A DNA stretch of 64,000 bases from Tridacna crocea (GCA_943736015.1 OX031072.1:10133501-10197500), one strand, 5' to 3'; positions 48,801 to 56,665 are shown, counted from the first letter of the stretch. Notes: generated by a model not told the origin, from the letters alone. Numbers and translations: made by a program.

Positions 48801-50494
48801 ATACCCTGCCAGTGCTTTGACAGAAGAAAGTGTCAAGTTCAAGGGGTGATAATTCCTCAACCAGAAAGAGTTGATACTTCAAAATTGCATCTTGCAAATC
48901 TTCAATATATGATCAGTATATGTGCGAAGTTTGAATACAATTAAAGGAAAACTGTAGGAGGAATTTGGGACACAAAATTACTATTATTTTGTACACAGAC
49001 GGACATACGGACAGACAACTGGTTCCAGTATACCCCTGAAAACATTCATTTTGCGGGGTATAAAAACCTCTTACTACAATGATACATGTAAATGAAGCTA
49101 CAGGTATTATCCTTTGTTGCTGGCAGACATATCTGTAGTTCATAATATTGCCTCTCCAGGACAATTTCTGCCAAAACATCAGAACAAGACATATCATTTT
49201 AACACACAGACAGAAAATAAGGCAATGGGATTTCAATTTAATACACAGAGCTTTGAGCATGAAGCCTAGGTAGAGTGTCCACCTGAAAACCATATGGTTC
49301 CAAGTTTGATACCCAGGAGTGAGAGTCAAGTTTAGAATTTTTCATTGGTGCACACATTCTGCCTGAGTATGGGTATAGTTCCCAGGTAGCAGACTCTAGA
49401 GAGATTAGTATATGTTGTAACAACTTGTTTCTTTATCAATGTAAAAATAAATATGTCTAAACCAATAGTAAACATCATTCAATTAACCAATCAGTTGATA
49501 AAAAGTTCTCTTCTGTGATTTAACTCATTACCAAACGATAATATTTTAGGCTGGTCCAAATCGAAAGCATTTGCAAACAAAATAAAAAAAAGTGACTGAA
49601 AATTGCATATTTGTTTTTTGGAGGGTAGAAAACATTGTGGGAAAAGGAGAAAATGCTGGTTACCAGCATTTTCTCCTTTTCCCACAATGTTTTCTAAAGG
49701 CTTCTTTCTCAGAGGCGTCAAAAGTAGGGATTGTGTGGTAATGGGTTAACTCTTTACCACACAATCCCAACTTTTAACAACCCTGAGAAAGAAGCCTATA
49801 GAAAACATCATTGGAAAAGGAGAAAATGCTGGTTATCAGGATTTTCTCCTTTTCCCACAATATTTTCTACCCTATCAAAGTCAGAAATCATCACATTAAC
49901 AAGAATTAAGTTGCTGTCTACAGATGCTTTGAATTTGCTGCAGTCCAAAAATTTGTGGTTTAAAGAATTAATTTTCGAAAGAAATAATGAAAAGTAACTA
50001 CGCTAGCAATTACCTACCTAGCAGCACATTTATATGCCTGAACAGGCTTGTAAGTGAGTAGCTGTCCAAGAAATTGGTTATTACAGAAAACCAGGACAGA
50101 TAACTCTAGAGCTCCTAAAGTGATCCAAATGTCAAACATCACATGCACATCTACACATCAAGGTGATTCATTTCGAAAAGTTTTAAATTATTCTGACAGA
50201 AACTGTAAGAGGAGTTGTGCACACAAGAAATTGCTAACAGACAGAATGGACAGACTGACTGACTGGCAGACAGATAAGCGAATGGACAACCTTGACTACA
50301 ACAAAATACAACCCTATGGGTGTATAAAAAAGAAAAACAAAAATTGGCGATAGATTGCAGACCTTTATATACTCCAGCATAATGCTTGTGAAAATTCCAT
50401 GAGTCTCGACAGAGTCGAGAAGGTCGTCGATCACCAAATCTCTCACCAGCCGTACACGACACTTCCTCAGTGCGTTCCTCTGTGAGTTATCCAT
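36756..50494 (-). CDS. CARD-containing initiator-type caspase (caspase-2/-9-like), 10 exons, complete
   Basis: The minus-strand exons are 50494-50363, 48081-47947, 47301-47088, 45906-45674, 43954-43784, 43069-42941, 41491-41401, 40305-40144, 38340-38231 and 36854-36756; all phases agree, giving 491 residues. Residues 1-89 form a CARD (recruitment to an activating platform). Residues 90-238 are a low-complexity Gln/Glu/Ser/Gly linker. The peptidase begins with DPRGLVLIINNRDF (245-258). The catalytic His is H323 in ILTHGSED and the catalytic Cys C366 in FIFNACRGD. The p10 part has GYVSWR (423-428) and GSWFIQ. Candidate interdomain cleavage sites are D384 (IYSD) and D394 (CSD). The pentapeptide has Asn where caspases almost always have Gln. 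The role is a cysteine protease of apoptosis or related signalling. I cannot decide caspase-2 versus caspase-9 orthology. Confidence 0.92.
37417..37645 (-). mobile_element. TH1 with two covarying arm positions
   Basis: Hairpin 37524-37590: GTGGAAAAAGG pairs with CCTTTTTCCAC and GTTGGT with ACCAAC. Confidence 0.9.
37646..37985 (+). mobile_element. E-family MITE between two TH1 copies
   Basis: It shares TTACCTCCCT, CAACAAATAATTTC and TTTATTCCA with the complete E copies at 55703 and 61393. Confidence 0.7.
37986..38214 (+). mobile_element. TH1 beside caspase exon 9
   Basis: TTAA both ends. One arm has GGTAAACAGC and the other TTTTCACACAATG, so pairing is imperfect. Confidence 0.88.
38231..38340 (-). 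CDS. Caspase exon 9: p10 substrate pocket
   Basis: It has 110 bases from TATTACAG to ACA|GTAAGT. It encodes YVSWRHMNDGSWFIQELVKVF, the canonical SWR and GSWFIQ motifs. A TH copy ends 17 bases from the donor. Confidence 0.93.
38700..39320. repeat. Irregular repeat in caspase intron 8
   Basis: GGAATGATTTTCAAA-AAAGTTCA plus CTTGACCTTTGACC-type blocks recur at about 38720, 38865, 39005 and 39125. I recall similar blocks from bivalve genomes. Confidence 0.65.
39662..39886 (-). mobile_element. TH1 element
   Basis: Hairpin 39763-39830; loop side ATGCTAGTTATTAGCAT shows matched changes on both arms relative to GCTGGT/ACCAGC. Confidence 0.83.
39885..40125 (+). mobile_element. C-family copy in caspase intron 8
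   Basis: Core arms GCTAGACTGTGCAATC/AGCACAGGCTGACTTGG, then the body to GCCAGAGCATGGCTC. Confidence 0.74.
40144..40305 (-). CDS. Caspase exon 8: intersubunit linker and start of p10
   Basis: It has 162 bases from TTTCCCAG to CCTG|GTAAGA. It completes NACRGD, then a linker with Asp residues D384 and D394, then MQDFLLAYSTIPG. Confidence 0.9.
40501..40729 (+). mobile_element. TH2 element in caspase intron 7
   Basis: TTAA both sides; hairpin 40607-40672 almost perfect. Confidence 0.87.
41100..41265 (+). mobile_element. S-family 3' part in caspase intron 7
   Basis: GAGAAAGTAGTCAGTGGC and AAAATGGCAATAAACTCC. Confidence 0.62.
41401..41491 (-). CDS. Caspase exon 7: catalytic Cys
   Basis: It has 91 bases from CTTTCAG to GGAG|GTAAAT. 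It encodes VKDLIDPFTSQFCPALHNK and PKFFIFNACRG. The AAT codon for the Asn before Ala-Cys is clear at 41412-41414. Confidence 0.92.
41792..42020 (-). mobile_element. TH1 element, full length
   Basis: Near-consensus copy, loop GCTGGATACCAGC. Confidence 0.9.
42275..42504 (+). mobile_element. TH1 element
   Basis: The CCCTGGTTTTTATGACCCTG branch; hairpin about 42332-42392. Confidence 0.87.
42569..42790 (+). mobile_element. TH1, decayed
   Basis: Left terminus TTAACTCTTTACCACTC; hairpin with A/T drift. Confidence 0.6.
42941..43069 (-). CDS. Caspase exon 6: catalytic His
   Basis: It starts after TTCCGCAG with DMMANMYILSRL and contains VAILTHGSED. The donor is ambiguous. ATG|GTTGGT gives a segment length that matches known caspases; TAT|GTTATG, 6 bases earlier, also keeps frame. 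Confidence 0.85.
43159..43359 (+). mobile_element. TH1 element, diverged
   Basis: TTAA ends; hairpin shortened near the loop. Confidence 0.8.
43521..43746 (-). mobile_element. TH1 with a covarying arm position
   Basis: Hairpin about 43626-43691: GTGTGAAAAGG pairs with CCTTTTCACAC. It ends 38 bases from caspase exon 5. Confidence 0.9.
43784..43954 (-). CDS. Caspase exon 5: start of p20
   Basis: Fifty-seven codons in phase 0. It encodes the RG-LVLIINN-F motif, with the substrate-pocket Arg R247 in DPRG, then RDGTDADCEALRRMF and LGFGVDV. Confidence 0.93.
44030..44190 (+). mobile_element. TH1, vestigial
   Basis: Right part TTGTCTGCAAATGC survives; hairpin lost. Confidence 0.5.
44262..44482 (-). 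mobile_element. S-family SINE with tRNA-like head
   Basis: Head at 44400-44480 on the minus strand (GGGTAAGTCAGTGGTTAGC); body CCTGGCTTTCTCACATC. Confidence 0.72.
44690..44825 (-). mobile_element. TH1, decayed
   Basis: Hairpin 44708-44773 shows GGAAAATATGCTG/CAGCATATTCTAC with a matched inner change. Confidence 0.6.
44864..45089 (+). mobile_element. TH1 element
   Basis: Complete apart from decayed TTAA ends; hairpin about 44917-44984. Confidence 0.87.
45235..45497 (+). mobile_element. Interspersed repeat ending GGTGTATAAAA
   Basis: TACACCTGAAGGGGCTTG, GAGGAGTTGTGCACCCAAG, TTGCTAACAGACAGAG; shares these blocks with 50020-50330. Confidence 0.68.
45498..45648 (+). mobile_element. TH1, right half, beside caspase exon 4 donor
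   Basis: It starts at the loop (ATACTGGTTACTAGCATT) directly after the GTATAAAA end of another element. Confidence 0.75.
45674..45906 (-). CDS. Caspase exon 4: linker
   Basis: It has 233 bases from TTATGTAG to ACTGAG|GTATTT. It encodes a Gln/Ser/Gly/Glu-rich linker (TSGVEETGGNTQNSSEGEQE). A truncated TH copy starts 15 bases upstream and another lies 25 bases downstream. Confidence 0.82.
45921..46018 (+). mobile_element. TH1, left half, beside caspase exon 4 acceptor
   Basis: It ends just after GGTTACCAGCAT, where a different repeat begins. Confidence 0.72.
46019..46205 (+). mobile_element. Fragment of an interspersed repeat
   Basis: GACAGAGGGACGGATGAAAAG and TATATCCCCTCCTCTTTGGC; joined directly to a half TH1. 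Confidence 0.5.
46237..46469 (+). mobile_element. TH1 element
   Basis: TTAA both ends, perfect hairpin about 46289-46357. Confidence 0.9.
46584..47009 (+). mobile_element. TH1 host copy interrupted by another TH1
   Basis: The host's left part is 46584-46720, its right part 46950-47009 (TTGTTGTCTGCAAATGC to GAGTTAA). Confidence 0.78.
46721..46949 (-). mobile_element. TH1 nested in a TH1
   Basis: TTAACCCTTTCCCAAAC to AAAGGGTTAA; hairpin about 46829-46897. Confidence 0.85.
47088..47301 (-). CDS. Caspase exon 3: CARD-protease linker
   Basis: It has 214 bases from GATGTAG to AATC|GTAAGTT, phase 0 to 1. It encodes a polar, poorly structured stretch (for example VPEPPPNIYHTQESFGG). Confidence 0.8.
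47367..47600 (+). mobile_element. TH1, diverged
   Basis: Hairpin about 47418-47480; ends poorly kept. Confidence 0.72.
47625..47925 (-). mobile_element. S-family SINE with clear tRNA-like head
   Basis: On the minus strand it starts CCCTGGTAGCTCAGTCAGTA and continues with TTGATCCAGGG, then the body. It abuts caspase exon 2. Confidence 0.76.
47947..48081 (-). CDS. Caspase exon 2: second half of CARD
   Basis: Forty-five codons in phase 0 from AAAAACAG to ATTAGT|GTGAGT. The LDYLQRRGPEAFDKF stretch followed by LRESGQGDVASYV is characteristic of CARD helices 4-6. Confidence 0.92.
48119..48534 (+). mobile_element. TH1 interrupted by a G-family MITE
   Basis: Host parts 48119-48293 and 48486-48534 rejoin as GCAAACGCTTGCAATTTGG. 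Confidence 0.82.
48294..48485. mobile_element. G-family MITE with 6-bp target duplication
   Basis: 192 bp with imperfect inverted ends of about 25 bp around AGCTCCAGATA-AGAG. GCTTGC is duplicated at 48288-48293 and 48486-48491. It also holds a central ATTAGAAT...ATTCTAAT inverted pair. Confidence 0.82.
48780..49075 (+). mobile_element. Interspersed repeat ending GCGGGGTATAAA
   Basis: CTAGAGCTGTCACTGAATG at the left, GACGGACATACGGACAGAC and TTTGCGGGGTATAAAAACC at the right. Confidence 0.6.
49519..49748 (-). mobile_element. TH1 element
   Basis: Full length, TTAA shared with the next copy. Confidence 0.9.
49745..49971 (+). mobile_element. TH1 element, adjoining the previous one
   Basis: Forms a tail-to-tail pair through a single TTAA with the copy before it. 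Confidence 0.86.
50020..50332 (+). mobile_element. Interspersed repeat ending GGTGTATAAAA
   Basis: Second copy of the same family as at 45235, 18 bases or so from caspase exon 1's donor side. Confidence 0.68.
50363..50494 (-). CDS. Caspase exon 1: first half of CARD
   Basis: The start codon has the context AGCCATGG. It encodes 44 residues, MDNSQRNALRKCRV through IMLEYIK, ending AAG|GTCTGC in phase 0. A TTTAG acceptor lies upstream of the ATG, consistent with a separate 5' untranslated exon. Confidence 0.9.
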
Positions 50495-50579
50495 GGCTTA
50501 CCGGCATCTCATACATCAGCATGGTCTAAAGACAACATATTACTGGAGATAAAAAAGAATTTAGTGAGCTGAATATACT

Positions 50580-50663
50580 TTTAGCCCTTCTTTTCCCTCA
50601 ATGTTTTCAAAAGGCTTCTTCCTCAGGGTCGTCAAATGTCATCATTGTGTGGTAAAGAGTTAA
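50580..50663 (-). mobile_element. TH1 fragment just upstream of the caspase start
   Basis: CTTTTCCCTCAATGTTTTC to AAAGAGTTAA. Confidence 0.75.
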
Positions 50664-50741
50664 CCAGCTTGAGTGGGAGACCTTGGTGGAAGGACAGAGC
50701 CTAAGTTTCTCCTACGAAAGGTTCTGGACTCCACTTTTGTA

Positions 50742-50969
50742 TTAACCCTTTCCCAAACAATCCCTGGTTTTTACGGATCTGGAAAAGTAGCCTTTTGAAA
50801 ACATTGTGGGAAAAGGAGAAAATGCTGGTAACCAGCATTTTCTCCTTTTCCCACAATGTTTTCTACCCTATCATAGACAGAAATCATCTTTGCAGCATGA
50901 GTTGAATTGTCGTCTGCAAATGCTTTCAATTTGGTCTAGTTCAAAATTTTTCGTTTGGGAAAGGATTAA
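50742..50969 (+). mobile_element. TH1 element
   Basis: Near-identical to 28086-28315 over its length, so these two are close relatives. Confidence 0.88.
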
Positions 50970-51009
50970 GTAGGATCAAGCTTTGGAACCATTCACATCA
51001 AGGTATGTT

Positions 51010-51195
51010 TCCTGGGTCTGTATTCACCAACTATTCTTAGAAACATTCTTATTCTTACAGTCCAAGATTTTCAAAATTTAAAAGTAACAAAACTTCTGAT
51101 TGGCTAAACCAGATAGTTTAACCTATCATAAGTTGTGTTTCTTTCAAATTTTGAAGAATGAGAACATTCTTAAAAATGTTAGTGAATATGTACCT
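51010..51195. mobile_element. B-family MITE
   Basis: GGGTCTGTATTCACCAAC at the left and TTAGTGAATATG at the right, centred on ACCAGATAGTTTA. Confidence 0.76.
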
Positions 51196-51288
51196 AGCCT
51201 GGTTGATATGATTGAAAAAAAAAAATCCCCAAAAGGTGACTATGTTCTGTAACGTGCAATGACCTGGTGTATCTATAAAGGCACTTAC

Positions 51289-51340
51289 CTTATGCATGTT
51301 GCTTAACTTCCACAGAAAGGAATAGGCTAAACGCATCACT
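51289..51340 (-). other. Candidate caspase 5' untranslated exon
   Basis: CATAAG|GTAAGTG is a near-perfect donor 0.8 kb upstream of the caspase start. TCTTTAG, an acceptor-like sequence, precedes the ATG at 50494. The 5' border is unknown. Confidence 0.4.
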
Positions 51341-51495
51341 GTAAAAGATTGCTCAACTGCAAGGAAGGTTTAATATATCTAATCTCTCTCCATGCCATTA
51401 CTCCCCTTTTTGAGAAGTCTTGAGCCAGAGACTGATATGTATATGTAGTCGGGTACAGGTATTTGGTGATATATTGTGCGGCCGTATCGACATGT

Positions 51496-51569
51496 GCTTC
51501 GGTAGCTCAGTTGGTTAGAGTGCAGGAACAGTATTCCTGAGGCCCTGGGTTCGAATCCCGGTCGAGCCA
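51496..51569 (+). tRNA. tRNA-Thr-like unit 1 (anticodon position AGT, C33)
   Basis: All four stems form: acceptor GCTTCGG/TCGAGCC (one mismatch), D, anticodon CAGGA/TCCTG, T CTGGG/CCCGG. The loop is ACAGTAT. Boxes A and B are intact and TTTTT follows 9 bases later. Confidence 0.55.
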
Positions 51570-51652
51570 CGAAATTTTTCACCACCTGTTACATTTGGTG
51601 CCCACCGGGGGACTGGTAGCCTGGTACAGGTATTTGGTGAAAAATATATCGC

Positions 51653-51725
51653 GGCTCGACCGGGATTCGAACCCAGGGCCTCAGGAATACGGTTCCTGGA
51701 CTCTAACCAACTGAGCTACCGAACC
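51653..51725 (-). tRNA. tRNA-Thr-like unit 2 (CGT, C33)
   Basis: 73 bases, cloverleaf intact except a changed anticodon-stem base (GTCCAGGA). Loop ACCGTAT. TTTTT terminator downstream on the minus strand. Confidence 0.52.
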
Positions 51726-51924
51726 ACATGTCGATATGGCCGCACCATATATCACCAAATACCTGTACCAGGCTACATATACCCCCTCCATTTTTAGAAT
51801 TCGTCCCGAATTCTGGAGACAGAGAATCATTGTGAAATGTTTTCGAGGTGCCTAAGCAGTAGCCATCCACATCGTGGGTTATTTACGATGGGCGCCAAAT
51901 GTAACAGGTGGTGAAAAATATCGC

Positions 51925-51997
51925 GGCTCAACCAGGATTCGAACCCAGGGCCTCAGGAATACCGTTCCTGCACTCTAACCAACTGAGCTACCGAACC
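51925..51997 (-). tRNA. tRNA-Thr-like unit 3 (GGT, C33)
   Basis: 73 bases, acceptor GGTTCGG with TTGAGCC; loop ACGGTAT; TTTTT downstream. Confidence 0.54.
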
Positions 51998-52086
51998 CCA
52001 TGTCGATACGGCCGCACGATATATCATCAAATACCTGTACCCGACTACATGCGGCGCCAAATGTAACAGGTGGTGAAAAATATCGC

Positions 52087-52159
52087 GGCTTGACCGGGAT
52101 TCGAACCCAGGGCCTCAGGAATACTGTTCCTGCACTCTAACCAACTGAGCTGCCGAACC
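52087..52159 (-). tRNA. tRNA-Thr-like unit 4 (AGT, C33)
   Basis: 73 bases; loop ACAGTAT; a G replaces A in box A (GGCAGCTC). Confidence 0.53.
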
Positions 52160-52361
52160 ACATGTCGATACGGCCGCACGATATATCACCAAATACCTGT
52201 ACCCGACTACATATACCCCCCTCCAAATTTAGAATTCCTCCCGAATTCTGGAGACAGAGAAGCATTGTGAAACGTTCTCGAGGTGCCTAAGCAGTAGCCA
52301 TCCACATCGTGGGTTATTTACAGTGGGCGCCAAATGTAACAGGTGGTGAAAATTATATCGC

Positions 52362-52434
52362 GACTCGACCGGGATTCGAACCCAGGGCCTCAGGAATACC
52401 ATTCCTGCACTCTAACCAATTGAGCTACCGAACC
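52362..52434 (-). tRNA. tRNA-Thr-like unit 5 (GGT, T33)
   Basis: 73 bases; the only unit with the normal T33 (loop ATGGTAT). Terminator TTTT downstream. Confidence 0.55.
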
Positions 52435-53180
52435 ACATGTCGATAAGGCCGCAAGATATATCACCAAATACCTGTACCAGGCTACATATACAAGCATGTA
52501 TGTACAAATAAACCAGGGGAATGTGCATGGGGAAGGCAACTCTCGGGACAGTCCTTGTAGGAAAAGGAAAAATGCTGGTAAGCAGTTAGCTTCAGTCTGA
52601 AGGTTTGCTCCGATGCTATTTTTGTTACTGGTCTGACAAAAAACAAATCGTTAAAATTTTGACAAGTAAAAATGGGATGCGGTCAAAACGTACCCAAACC
52701 AAAACGTACCCAAAAAATAAGTCAAAACGTACCCAAAAGTTAAGTCAAAACGCACCCAAAATTTAAGTCAAAACGTACCCAAAGTAAAATTTTTATTGAA
52801 ATAATTTCAGTGTGAGTTACAGATTAAAAACTTCATGTACTTACATTTTAAAAGGCTGTTTTAACTCCTGACTTATCCTTTTAATTCTTTACAAATGATG
52901 TATGGTTTTAATCCTATGTTACATTCAATTCTGGGTGATGTGTTTATTTCAGGACTAATCAGATGTAACAAACTAGTTTCATAAACAGTTTTATTTTCAT
53001 AAAAGATGATTTACAAACATTTGTACACTATGCTTCATAGTATATTAATTATATTCACCACACAGCCCCTTTTCAAAGATAACAAAAAATAAGTTAGATC
53101 TAGTCAATTTAAGTTTAAAATGAAAATGTTCAATGATATTTAGTCGAACATTTTTTTTTCACCCACAAAAAGCACGGGCT

Positions 53181-53368
53181 ACCTTTAATTACACAATCTG
53201 TAGTATTTACAATCCTTCTGAAAAATAGTTTTTTACAACATTGTTACAACTTCGTCCCGTTTCTCACAATGTTTTTTACCCTTCGAGGCCTTATATTATA
53301 ACGTTTTTTTTTTGCAAATGTCTTCAATCTGGAAGAGTCCAAGATTTTATTGATTGGTAAAGAGTTAA
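53181..53368 (+). mobile_element. TH1, decayed, inside the foldback-like element
   Basis: Hairpin mostly lost; right end AAAGAGTTAA. Confidence 0.62.
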
Positions 53369-54144
53369 GTTTACCAATTTTTTCAGTGCATAATATTCGC
53401 CCTCTAATTGTTAAAGTTTTGATTAACTGAAAAATTGTGTAAATATTCATACTTGTAATGATAAGAAGGTGTAACCATGTCACCACTCATAGACAACAAA
53501 ATCTTTTACTTATGCATATTTAGGGAATTTCCTGATGATAAAAATGATACAAAGAAGAACTTTCAAAGGGAAGAAAAGGAAAATATAAGAAAATTTCCAT
53601 CAGAGCATTTAATGAATTTTAAAAAAAAATCAACCCTTCAGTTTTTCATCTAAAATAAACTGTCTCTCAAATCATCAATATTTACAAAGCATTCAAATAT
53701 ATAATCAGCCAATATACAGCAGCTTTAATACCACTGTGAATAATTAATTTATTCGCCACATAATTATAGTTTATTACACACTATTTGGGTGTGAAAATTG
53801 CGCCTTTTGTTATCCAAACAATGTAATTAACGTATCTCATTTTTATAAAAGTGCTAATTCTTATGAAGTTTTTTTTTCCGTTTTTTTTTTTTTTTTTAAT
53901 GGATAAAATATATATTAATAATAATGGATAATGATATCAAGGTATGTGATGCTTTTTCCCTAATGTTAATTGTAATTGCCAAAAAAAAAAGAGAGATACA
54001 AACAGTGTAATTTTATCATGAAGCGTTTGATAGACTTAGCTACATATTCTGTGATATGCTTCATTGTTTGTTTTAATTATGTAAGGCAAATTTGAAATAA
54101 AGCAGAATGAAAAATTATCATCATCAAGATGATAAAGCAATATC

Positions 54145-54617
54145 TATTAAGGTTCATGTAAAGTGTTTATTTTGCTTAATTTCATACGTCAATAATTCTG
54201 TAATTATTAAAATTTGTCCGGGAAAACCATATATCAAATTAAGGCTCTGGATGAGTACAAGCTGTTTTACATAATTATACCTACTGGCCTTACATAATAA
54301 AACTAAAACATTGCAGAAAAAGATGACATCGTTTAAAACCTACAAAATAATAATGACATAACAAAATTGCTTAAGTTTTGGAGAAAACATAGGCTATGGT
54401 ACATACCAGGTACTGCTACTACCAAAAATCCTATAGTTTCTTTAAAAAGGCACATATTTAAGTCAGAAAGTTTGACATTTTTCCCTTATTGAATTGTCAA
54501 CCATGTTTGACCTACTTTGTTTTAGTAACAGGTATGGTGTCCTGAACAAATTTTAATAATTACAGAATTATTGACGTATGAAATTAAGCAAAATAAACAC
54601 TTTACATGAACCTTAAT
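54145..54617. mobile_element. MITE with long perfect inverted ends
   Basis: About 71 bases from ATTAAGGTTCATGTAAAG at the left are mirrored without visible mismatch at the right. The 330-base interior is non-coding. Confidence 0.85.
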
Positions 54618-54971
54618 GTGTGGAAAGATGGAAGATAAAAAACACTATAAAAATCATGGGTACATTTTCACTTCACATTGGGTACGTTTTGACTCCACTT
54701 GGGTACGTTTTGACTTCAGTTGGTTACGTTTTGACTCCACTTGGGTACGTTTTGACTTGGGTACGTTTTGGTTTGGGTACGTTTTGACTGTAAACCGTAA
54801 AAATTATGATTTAGCCGCATGGTCAAAGAAAAATGACATCATCATTAGAACGTCGAAATTTTGTTTGAAAAATTCTAGTGTAGTCTAGTACAACAACTGT
54901 AATCAAAGCCAAACGGACGTTCAGAAAAAACAATTCTACACATGTATATGAAATAAAAATATGTGACTTAC

Positions 54972-55200
54972 ACGTATCTCTATCTTTTGTAACCGAAGTC
55001 TGTCACTTTGAAATTGAAACTCAATTTTTACCTGCTGTCCTAGACTATAAATAATGGGGATTTCCCATGTGCTATATATAGAATTTAGACTGCGATCAAT
55101 ATGTTTGTTCTGCGGATCTCTGCAGGGGCCATCGGCGTGTCTAGCTGTGTTCTCAATAATATCTTTTATAGCATGCATATCAATGTAAAACACAATCCTC
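54972..55200 (-). other. Candidate upstream exon on the minus strand
   Basis: A minus-strand open stretch ends at a strong donor ACGT|GTAAGT (54972/54971), with a second CAG|GTAAAA donor inside it. It is open from an ATG at 55193. It could be a 5' exon of the caspase transcript or of another gene; no family was recognised. Confidence 0.3.
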
Positions 55201-55647
55201 CTTTATTCAACCTTTTTACTCTGATCATTTGTTAAAAACCTGATAAAGCTCAAAATTTACGATTTTATAATCATCTTTTACATCAATATAAAAAAAAAAA
55301 AACCGCCATGAAACAACGCTTATCTATGCAGAACTTGTGTTACTTTCTGAAATGTAGAATTGAACGTGAAATAAAATTAAGTAAAATAGACCCTGATATC
55401 ATGAAAATAGACGGAGTGACCAGCCCGTTACTCGAAGATCAAATTTGCATTGTTTTAAAATAGTACATGTTATCGTTCAATATCAGTCTTTATGGTTGCA
55501 TGAAAAAGATATTGTTTTATTAACTTAAGTTCAACTTACGTAAAAATCATACGCAAACCGCGGTAAAATTGCGGGTGTTTCAAATGACACCTTTGGCAAC
55601 AGTGTCTTTCTTTTAACAACGATTGTGAACCCAACTTAGCAACGAAT

Positions 55648-56152
55648 TTAACCCTCTTCCACCAAATTCCGCTTTATAATCGACAGTGAGAAAGAATTTT
55701 TTTTAAGGTAGTGGAACCGCAATAGAAAACAGCTATTTCCACTATAATTTTATCCTACAAAATTTGCTATGATTAAAAATTAGTACTATTGTACTACTTT
55801 ATCCCAGTCACTGTTTCCTTTTCGTCCTTCTTGGAATTATATAAATCTAAAACCACGTACTATAGTCTCATTACAAAGGGAGATCATAATTACCTCCCTT
55901 TTCTGGAAACAAACATAAGTTTCAACAAATAATTTCAAGATAGACACGAAAGGAATTTCTGGTCGGTTAAAATGTGCCAAATTATTATATCTGTATAAAT
56001 CCGTTTTTTTCAACTATCAAGAAATTTTATGCCATGCTGCACTAGAAGTTACGGTCTACTACCTTAAAAAAAAAGAACACAGCATGAAAGGGAGAACATC
56101 CTGGCAAATTTTAATATGGAAAAGGCGAAAATTTTGTCGTCTGTTAAAGACT
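55648..56152 (+). mobile_element. TH1 remnant interrupted by an E MITE
   Basis: Left part 55648-55702 (TTAACCCTCTTCCACC), right part 56068-56152. Confidence 0.6.
55703..56067 (+). mobile_element. E-family MITE, complete
   Basis: TTAA, then GGTAGTGGAACCG at the left and GGTCTACTACC then TTAA at the right. The interior shares TTACCTCCCTTT with other E copies. The TTAA duplication suggests piggyBac-type mobilisation. Confidence 0.8.
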
Positions 56153-56574
56153 TTCTTGCTATCGTTTAAAGTGTCAATAACATGTAGGCACGTAGGAAGC
56201 ATTTCATGTGTGTGTGTGGGGGTGGGGGCGGGGGGCTAACTCCGAAATACTGATTTTTTTGCGTGGCTGTTGCATTGCACTAAAAACTCATATTTCAGTT
56301 ACTATGATTTCCCCCGTGTTCCTACGGGCCTGACATACACACGTTTCTATGTAAGACACTTAGAAAAAAATATATAAATTGTGTGCAAATTGTTATTTAA
56401 TTCTTTCAGATGACTTTTATAAACTGTCACCTTCCCAGTTTTACCCTTGCCTCAACAATAAGGATGACTAAAGTTGGTATACCGTCAACTATTTTACTTC
56501 TACTAGGAGTAAATAAAACAGGAAAGTGCGACTTTTTACCCTTAAAGCGCCCTTTACAACTTAAAGTGGCCTTT

Positions 56575-56665
56575 GCAGTCAGTGTAGATCAAGATCAGAC
56601 TGCACAAACGTACATTCTGATCTTAATCTACTCTTTCTGCTATGCTAGACAAGGGAAGCCGCCTT
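56575..56665. mobile_element. D-family palindrome
   Basis: GTGTAGATCAAGATCAGACT and CATTCTGATCTTAATCTAC. Confidence 0.68.

Larger units (their letters stand above)
51445..52495. repeat. Array of about 160-bp units carrying the tRNA-like genes
   Basis: Each unit runs from GGCGCCAAATGTAACAGG through GTGGTGAAAAATATCGCG, the tRNA-like part, CATGTCGATACGGCCGCAC to ATCACCAAATACCTGTA. The first is inverted relative to the other four. Two longer spacers share GCCTAAGCAGTAGCCATCC. Confidence 0.75.
52682..54788. mobile_element. Foldback-like element with repeat-array termini
   Basis: The left array (52682-52795) has five GTCAAAACGTACCCAA-type units. The right array (54660-54788) has about six to seven of the same unit on the other strand. 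Both extreme ends read GTCAAAACGTACCCAAACC inward. The interior is AT-rich with no credible ORF and contains a TH1 remnant and a nested MITE. Confidence 0.7.
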
